In this document: piece after piece, positions 30,813 through 34,669 of the stretch
Layout of the letters: each line of letters begins with the position of its first letter
Numbering within the stretch: position 1 is the stretch's first letter
DNA from: an uncultured Schaedlerella sp.
Lineage (GTDB): Bacteria; Bacillota; Clostridia; Lachnospirales; Lachnospiraceae
Length of the DNA stretch: 34,669 nucleotides
Direction: 5' to 3'
Assembly: GCA_934435195.1 (NCBI GenBank)
Contig: CAKSAJ010000028.1
Location: 1 to 34,669, forward strand
Made by a program: the position numbers and the translations under genes
Notes under the pieces: generated by a model
What the model was told of the DNA's origin: nothing
Seen by the model: only the letters and a program-made list of their open reading frames with translations
The model's database searches: none

Positions 30813-32957
30813 ATGTCAGTAAAAATTGCACTAGCAGGTAATCCGAACTGTGGAAAAACAACACTGTTCAATGCACTGACAGGTTCCAATCAATTTGTTG
30901 GTAACTGGCCAGGCGTAACTGTAGAGAAAAAAGAAGGAAAACTAAAAGGACACAAAGATGTTATAATCATGGACTTGCCGGGAATTTATTCCCTCTCACC
31001 ATACACTTTGGAAGAGGTCGTTGCAAGAAACTATCTGATCGGTGAAAGACCAGATGCAATCATCAATATTATCGATGGAACAAACATTGAACGTAACTTG
31101 TACTTATCAACACAGATTATGGAGCTTGGCATTCCGGTAATCATGGCTGTAAACATGATTGATATTCTGGAAAAGACCGGTGATAAAATTCATCTGGATA
31201 AATTAAGTAAAAAGCTTGGCTGTGAAGTTGTTGCGATTTCCGCATTGAAAGGAACAGGAATCAAAGAAGCAGCAAACAAAGCAGTGAAACTGGCTCAGAA
31301 AAAACAGACAGCAGAGGCTGTTCATGAATTTTCAAAAGATGCAGAAGCAATCATTGACAAAGTTGAATATAAATTAACTGGTATCGTACCGGAAGAACAG
31401 AAAAGATTCTTCGCAATCAAACTTCTGGAAAAAGATGATAAAATCAAAGACCAGATGAAAGCTACAATAGATGTATCAGCAGAAATCAAAGAAATGGAAG
31501 ATAAATTTGATGATGATACAGAAAGTATTATCACAAATGAGCGTTACGTATACATTTCCTCAATTATCGGGGATTGCCTTACAAAATCAAAAGCAAAAGG
31601 TGAGCTGACAACATCAGATAAGATTGACCGAATCGTAACAAACCGTTGGCTGGCACTTCCAATCTTTGCTGTTATTATGTGGATCGTATATTACGTTTCC
31701 GTAACAACAGTAGGAACTTTCGTAACAGACTGGACAAATGATGTGCTCTTTGGAGAAATTATTCCACCGGCAATTGAAAAGCTTCTCGTGTCTGTTAATT
31801 GTGCAGCATGGCTGCAGGGATTGATCCTTGATGGTATCGTAGCCGGTGTCGGAGCAGTTCTTGGTTTCGTACCACAGATGCTTGTACTTTTCATTTTCCT
31901 CGCATTTTTGGAATCATGCGGATACATGGCTCGTGTAGCATTTATCATGGATAGAATTTTCCGTAAATTCGGTCTTTCAGGAAAATCATTTATTCCAATG
32001 TTGATCGGTACAGGTTGTGGAGTGCCTGGAGTTATGGCATCTCGTACAATTGAAAATGACCGTGACCGTAAAATGACAATTATGACAACAACATTTATCC
32101 CATGTGGAGCAAAGCTTCCAATCATCGCACTCATCGCAGGTGCATTATTTGACGGAGCTTCATGGGTAGCACCAAGTGCATATTTCGTAGGAATCGCAGC
32201 AATCATTTGCTCAGGAATTATTTTAAAGAAAACAAAAATGTTCGCCGGAGATCCGGCACCATTCGTTATGGAACTTCCGGCATACCATATGCCAACAGTA
32301 GGAAACGTACTTCGAAGCATGTGGGAAAGAGGATGGTCATTTATCAAAAAAGCCGGAACAATCATCACATTGTCAACAATCCTGCTTTGGTTCTTAATGA
32401 GCTTTGGCTGGGTAGATGGTTCATTCGGAATGCTTGAAGCAGAACAGCTTAACGACAGTATCCTCGCTTCAATCGGAAACGTAATCGCACCATTGTTCGC
32501 ACCTCTTGGATGGGGTGACTGGAAAATGGCAGTTGCAGCCGTTACAGGACTCATCGCAAAAGAAAACGTAGTAGGTACATTCGGTATCCTCTTCGGATTC
32601 GCAGAAGTAGCAGAAGACGGAACAGAAATCTGGGGACAGCTCGCAGGAAGCATGACAGCAGTTGCAGCATACTCATTCCTCGTATTCAACCTCTTATGCG
32701 CACCTTGCTTCGCAGCAATGGGAGCAATTAAACGTGAAATGAACAACGCAAAATGGTTCTGGTTTGCAATCGGATACCAGACATTGCTCGCATATGTAGT
32801 ATCACTTTGCATTTACCAGATTGGTACACTCATCACAGCCGGTACTTTCGGTGTAGGAACAGTTGTAGCATTCATTCTCATTATAGGATTCCTTTACCTG
32901 CTGTTCAGACCTTACAAAGAAAGCAAGACATTAAAAGTAAGCGTAGGAACCGTTTAG
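30813..32957 (+). CDS. feoB: Ferrous iron transporter FeoB
   Basis: The 714-aa membrane protein imports Fe(II). Its N-terminal GTPase domain has G1 GNPNCGKTT (9-17), G3 DLPG (54-57) and G4 NMID, followed by a helical linker to about 265. The membrane part has two Gate motifs with cysteines (IGTGCGVPGVMASR and PCGAKLPIIAL, then LLCAPCFAAMGAI). Length is usual. AGAAGGAGAAG precedes the start. The coding end is odd: the last codons, ACC-GTT-TAG, coincide with the edge of a REP-like tandem array, so the natural C-terminal tail may have been altered. Confidence 0.96.
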   Translation: MSVKIALAGNPNCGKTTLFNALTGSNQFVGNWPGVTVEKKEGKLKGHKDVIIMDLPGIYSLSPYTLEEVVARNYLIGERPDAIINIIDGTNIERNLYLSTQIMELGIPVIMAVNMIDILEKTGDKIHLDKLSKKLGCEVVAISALKGTGIKEAANKAVKLAQKKQTAEAVHEFSKDAEAIIDKVEYKLTGIVPEEQKRFFAIKLLEKDDKIKDQMKATIDVSAEIKEMEDKFDDDTESIITNERYVYISSIIGDCLTKSKAKGELTTSDKIDRIVTNRWLALPIFAVIMWIVYYVSVTTVGTFVTDWTNDVLFGEIIPPAIEKLLVSVNCAAWLQGLILDGIVAGVGAVLGFVPQMLVLFIFLAFLESCGYMARVAFIMDRIFRKFGLSGKSFIPMLIGTGCGVPGVMASRTIENDRDRKMTIMTTTFIPCGAKLPIIALIAGALFDGASWVAPSAYFVGIAAIICSGIILKKTKMFAGDPAPFVMELPAYHMPTVGNVLRSMWERGWSFIKKAGTIITLSTILLWFLMSFGWVDGSFGMLEAEQLNDSILASIGNVIAPLFAPLGWGDWKMAVAAVTGLIAKENVVGTFGILFGFAEVAEDGTEIWGQLAGSMTAVAAYSFLVFNLLCAPCFAAMGAIKREMNNAKWFWFAIGYQTLLAYVVSLCIYQIGTLITAGTFGVGTVVAFILIIGFLYLLFRPYKESKTLKVSVGTV

Positions 32958-33075
32958 GAGACCATTGGGGACGGGGTTTCTGGCTCTTCTCAGCGGGCCG
33001 GTAGGGACGTTGGGGACGGAGTTTAGTGGCTCTTCTCAGCGGACCGTTGGGGACGGAGTTCAGTGGCTCTTCCGA
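32958..33075 (+). repeat. Tandem array E of three REP-like head units
   Basis: GGGGACGG starts at 32967, 33012 and 33049 (spacing 45 and 37). Each is followed by variants of GGGTTTCTGGCTCTTC or GAGTTTAGTGGCTCTTC, and the first two by TCAGCGG. All three are in the same orientation with no inverted partner, unlike pairs A-D. A partial unit (GTAGGGACG) lies between the first two. The array fills the gap between feoB and the fur fragment. Confidence 0.85.
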
Positions 33076-33154
33076 GTTCTAAACAGGCCAAATTAGGTAT
33101 GAAACTTATAAAATAGCAAATATGCAAAAAATAAAAAAGAAAGGATTGTCAGAT

Positions 33155-33397
33155 ATGAACAGAGAAGAAATAATTCAGAAGTTGAGAGCACGCGGATGCC
33201 GTATAACAAAACAGAGACTGACGATTCTTGATATTATCTTGGAGGGCGACTGCTCTTCATGTAAAGAAATCCATTACAAAGCTTCTAAAATAGATCCAGG
33301 TATTGGAATTGCAACTGTCTATCGAATGGTGAACTCATTAGAAGAGATTGGTGCAATCACGAGGAGAAACATTTATCTGGTAGAAGCAACCGTTTAG
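33155..33397 (+). pseudogene. Fur-family regulator, truncated after the DNA-binding domain
   Basis: The 80-aa product contains the Fur winged-helix domain (LRARGCRITKQRLTILDIIL, then GIGIATVYRMVNSLEEIGAI). It stops right after the wing at RRNIYLVEATV, where Fur proteins normally continue for 50-70 residues with the metal-binding and dimerisation domain. The last codons ACC-GTT-TAG and the following GGGACGGAG are REP-like sequence, so the gene appears cut by insertion of that element. The start at 33155 is supported by AAGAAAGGA upstream. The fragment could still make a monomeric DNA-binding domain. A feo-linked Fur-like regulator would be expected to control iron uptake. Confidence 0.8.
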
Positions 33398-33414
33398 GGA
33401 CGGAGTTTAATGGC
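33389..33414 (+). repeat. REP-like head unit F at the fur truncation point
   Basis: ACCGTTTAGGGACGGAG followed by TTTAATGGC. It matches unit G after the RAYT gene (ACCATTTAGGGACGGGG) in the same orientation, 1,020 bases apart, so the two bracket the transposase gene as direct repeats. Confidence 0.8.
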
Positions 33415-33449
33415 ACATAACACATAACATTTCCATAGAACAAAAGAAA

Positions 33450-33493
33450 AAAGAGAAAGATTTTACAGAAGCGGTTGTAAAATCTTTCTCTTT
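33450..33493. terminator. Strong 18-bp hairpin terminator
   Basis: AAAGAGAAAGATTTTACA (33450-33467) and TGTAAAATCTTTCTCTTT (33476-33493) are perfect reverse complements around GAAGCGGT. A/T-rich ends make it able to terminate in both directions. It may be the original feo-fur terminator. The rest of 33494-33640 is AT-rich without a recognisable feature. Confidence 0.75.
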
Positions 33494-33653
33494 ATGATAT
33501 TTTATAGCTACTTAAGAAAAGTCTTCCGAGTTGAAATCATAAAATCATAGATTATTCTAAAATCAAAAATCAAATTTTTATTCAAAACGATTCTATTAAC
33601 AAAAATCAAAAAATTCCAAAAAGTAAAACAATATAATAAAGAAAGGAAAACTT

Positions 33654-34418
33654 ATGCCGAGAAAACCAAGAGAAAAAAGTAGATTTGGCATTTATCATGT
33701 CATTTTGCGAGGTGTCAACAAACAAATCATTTTTGAAGAAAATGAGGATTATTTGCAATTTATCCGTATATTAAAAAAATACAAAGAAGTATGTGAATTC
33801 AAATTATATGCATATTGTTTGATGGACAATCATGTTCATTTATTGATTGAACAAACAACCACCGAATTAGAAACAATCATGAAACGGATAGAGGTGAAAT
33901 TTGTTAAATGGTACAATCGAAAATATGAACGTATCGGATATTTATTTCAAGACAGGTATAAAAGCGAACCGATAAATGATGAAGGATATTTTCGGACGGT
34001 ATTCCGATATATTCATCAAAATCCATTTCACGCGGGATTGGAAACTGCTATCGGAACTTATAGATGGAGCAGTTATTACGATTATGCAATCTCACAATCT
34101 TCATTTGTAGATATCGACAAAGCGATAAATCTATTTCAAAGTAATGAAAAATGCATAGAATATTTACAATATATTTCTGATGAAAAATGCATGGAATATA
34201 ATTCTTTATCACGGCTTTCTGACACGGCGGCATTGAAAATAATTCATGAGAAAACGTCTTGCAAATCCGCATCTGATTTTCAACATCTTGATCGAACCCT
34301 GCGAAATCAATACTTACAAAAGTTGCATTATACAGGTATTTCCATACGTCAGCTCAGCCGCTTGACGGGAGTTTCCAGAACGGCAATAAATAATGCAATA
34401 CGAGAAAGGACCATTTAG
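33654..34418 (+). CDS. REP-associated tyrosine transposase (RAYT, Y1/IS200-like)
   Basis: The 254-aa protein is a Y1 transposase-like HUH endonuclease: FGIYHVILRGVNKQIIF near the start, the His-hydrophobic-His metal motif at 60-62 (DNHVHLLIE), and the candidate catalytic Tyr119 in RYIHQNPFHAGL. A C-terminal helix-turn-helix (ISIRQLSRLTGVSRTAINNA, about 230-249), like the DnaA C-terminal domain, is typical of the RAYT group found in Firmicutes. RAYTs act on single-stranded REP sequences to spread them and usually are not mobile insertion sequences themselves. GAAAGGAAAAC precedes the start. The stop codon lies inside the REP-like unit ACC-ATT-TAG-GGACGG, and related units flank both sides. Confidence 0.9.
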   Translation: MPRKPREKSRFGIYHVILRGVNKQIIFEENEDYLQFIRILKKYKEVCEFKLYAYCLMDNHVHLLIEQTTTELETIMKRIEVKFVKWYNRKYERIGYLFQDRYKSEPINDEGYFRTVFRYIHQNPFHAGLETAIGTYRWSSYYDYAISQSSFVDIDKAINLFQSNEKCIEYLQYISDEKCMEYNSLSRLSDTAALKIIHEKTSCKSASDFQHLDRTLRNQYLQKLHYTGISIRQLSRLTGVSRTAINNAIRERTI

Positions 34419-34440
34419 GGACGGGGTTAGTGGCTCTTCC
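34409..34440 (+). repeat. REP-like head unit G overlapping the RAYT stop codon
   Basis: ACCATTTAGGGACGGGG, then TTAGTGGCTCTTCC; the RAYT stop TAG (34416-34418) is part of the unit. It can pair with the inverted unit at 34487-34505 (GGAAACCCCGTCCCT), making a REPIN-like pair about 90 bases long. Confidence 0.82.
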
Positions 34441-34486
34441 TAACGGCTTATTCTAGTACCAGCACCTTCAGAATCGTTCTAAAAAA

Positions 34487-34605
34487 AGCCGGAAACCCCG
34501 TCCCTACTGGCACACGAAAAAGCCAAAAAAAAGCCAGAAACTCCGTCCCTACTGGCACACCCCGGCACCCGAAAAAGCCAAAAAAAAGCCAGAAACCCCG
34601 TCCCC
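34487..34605 (-). repeat. Three inverted REP-like units H, I, J after the RAYT gene
   Basis: On the minus strand GGGACGG(G/A)GTTTCYGGCT occurs at 34505-34487, 34550-34532 and 34605-34587. The first two are preceded by the shared word GCCAGTA, and units I and J are followed by an identical A/T-rich tract and GGCTTTTTCG. The units use the GTTTCTGGC variant, the same as the first unit after feoB. Together with unit G they form a cluster next to the transposase. Confidence 0.82.
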
Positions 34606-34654
34606 ACAGACTGTCCGATAAGTCACTTCTTTCCCATTTTATTCTGTGATGTTG

Positions 34655-34660
34655 TATAAT
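34655..34660 (+). promoter_or_regulatory. Possible -10 box of a gene beyond the window
   Basis: A perfect TATAAT preceded by TTG lies 9 bases from the window end. The -35 region is weak, so this is only a candidate. Confidence 0.3.
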
Positions 34661-34669
34661 AATAGTAAC

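Noticed and set aside
31691..32812. 373-residue minus-strand reading frame inside feoB
   Set aside because: Long only because the feoB codon pattern avoids stops on the other strand; the protein has no recognisable domain and feoB is unambiguous.
32958..33075. CRISPR array
   Set aside because: Three direct units at 45 and 37 bases have degenerate ends, the intervening sequence is itself repeated, and no cas genes are present.
33389..34440. A normal IS200/IS605 insertion sequence
   Set aside because: The protein is longer than TnpA of IS200 (about 150 aa) and has a C-terminal helix-turn-helix. The flanking repeats are the same as solitary copies elsewhere, which fits a RAYT better than a self-mobile IS.

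Overview
The window looks like chromosome of a low-GC Gram-positive gut anaerobe, most likely a member of the Lachnospiraceae (Clostridia). The pointers are AT-rich DNA with strong AGGAGG ribosome binding sites, an asnB-gltB-gltD cluster, the GGGtGRT protein with its Fe-S scaffold partner, DUF2325/DUF3793/flavodoxin genes, paired YhgE/Pip proteins, and a feoA-feoA-feoB operon. I do not assign a genus.

Layout. 1-8040: tail of an unknown gene, then a nitrogen-assimilation operon (asparagine synthetase, glutamate synthase large and small subunits) behind a promoter followed at once by an intrinsic terminator. 8041-11000: an accessory patch with a Uma2-family nuclease, an IS200/IS605-like hairpin, a HicB antitoxin without a visible HicA, and an isolated phage lysis cassette (frameshifted small gene, holin, amidase). 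11011-13334: a minus-strand pair (NifU-like scaffold, GGGtGRT protein) divergent from a small cupin. 13431-16644: an acidic membrane protein of unknown function, then a vitamin B6 operon (ECF S component, pyridoxal kinase, TatD-associated radical SAM protein). 16734-21466: two translationally coupled YhgE/Pip membrane proteins. 21793-28908: DUF2325, DUF3793, flavodoxin, a DUF6110-like protein, an unusual P1B-type ATPase and an FtsX-type ABC exporter. 29088-29960: purC. 30313-33397: ferrous iron uptake (feoA, feoA, feoB) and a truncated fur-like gene. 33654-34418: an IS200-type Y1 transposase of the REP-associated (RAYT) class.

The most interesting system is the RAYT gene with its repeats. A GC-rich word, GGGGACGGGGTTAGTGGC with variants, occurs about 16 times. 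Eight copies form four inverted pairs (13347-13430, 14468-14519, 16653-16721, 30096-30179), two of them perfect 41-bp stems. Three are tandem after feoB, one sits at the end of the truncated fur gene, and four follow the RAYT gene. The stop codons of feoB, the fur fragment and the RAYT gene all lie in the same repeat-edge word ACC-RTT-TAG, and a repeat edge supplies the -35 box of the vitamin B6 operon. This suggests a clostridial RAYT/REPIN system that has reshaped gene ends, truncated fur and built a promoter.

A second theme is iron. The feo promoter and the flavodoxin-operon promoter share a palindrome of the form RTTAG-N6-CTAAC over the -10 box, twice in the latter at 22-bp spacing. feo also has a good Fur-box-like sequence. 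This links the DUF2325/DUF3793/flavodoxin operon, and possibly the metal ATPase next to it, to iron status, in a locus whose adjacent fur-like gene is truncated.
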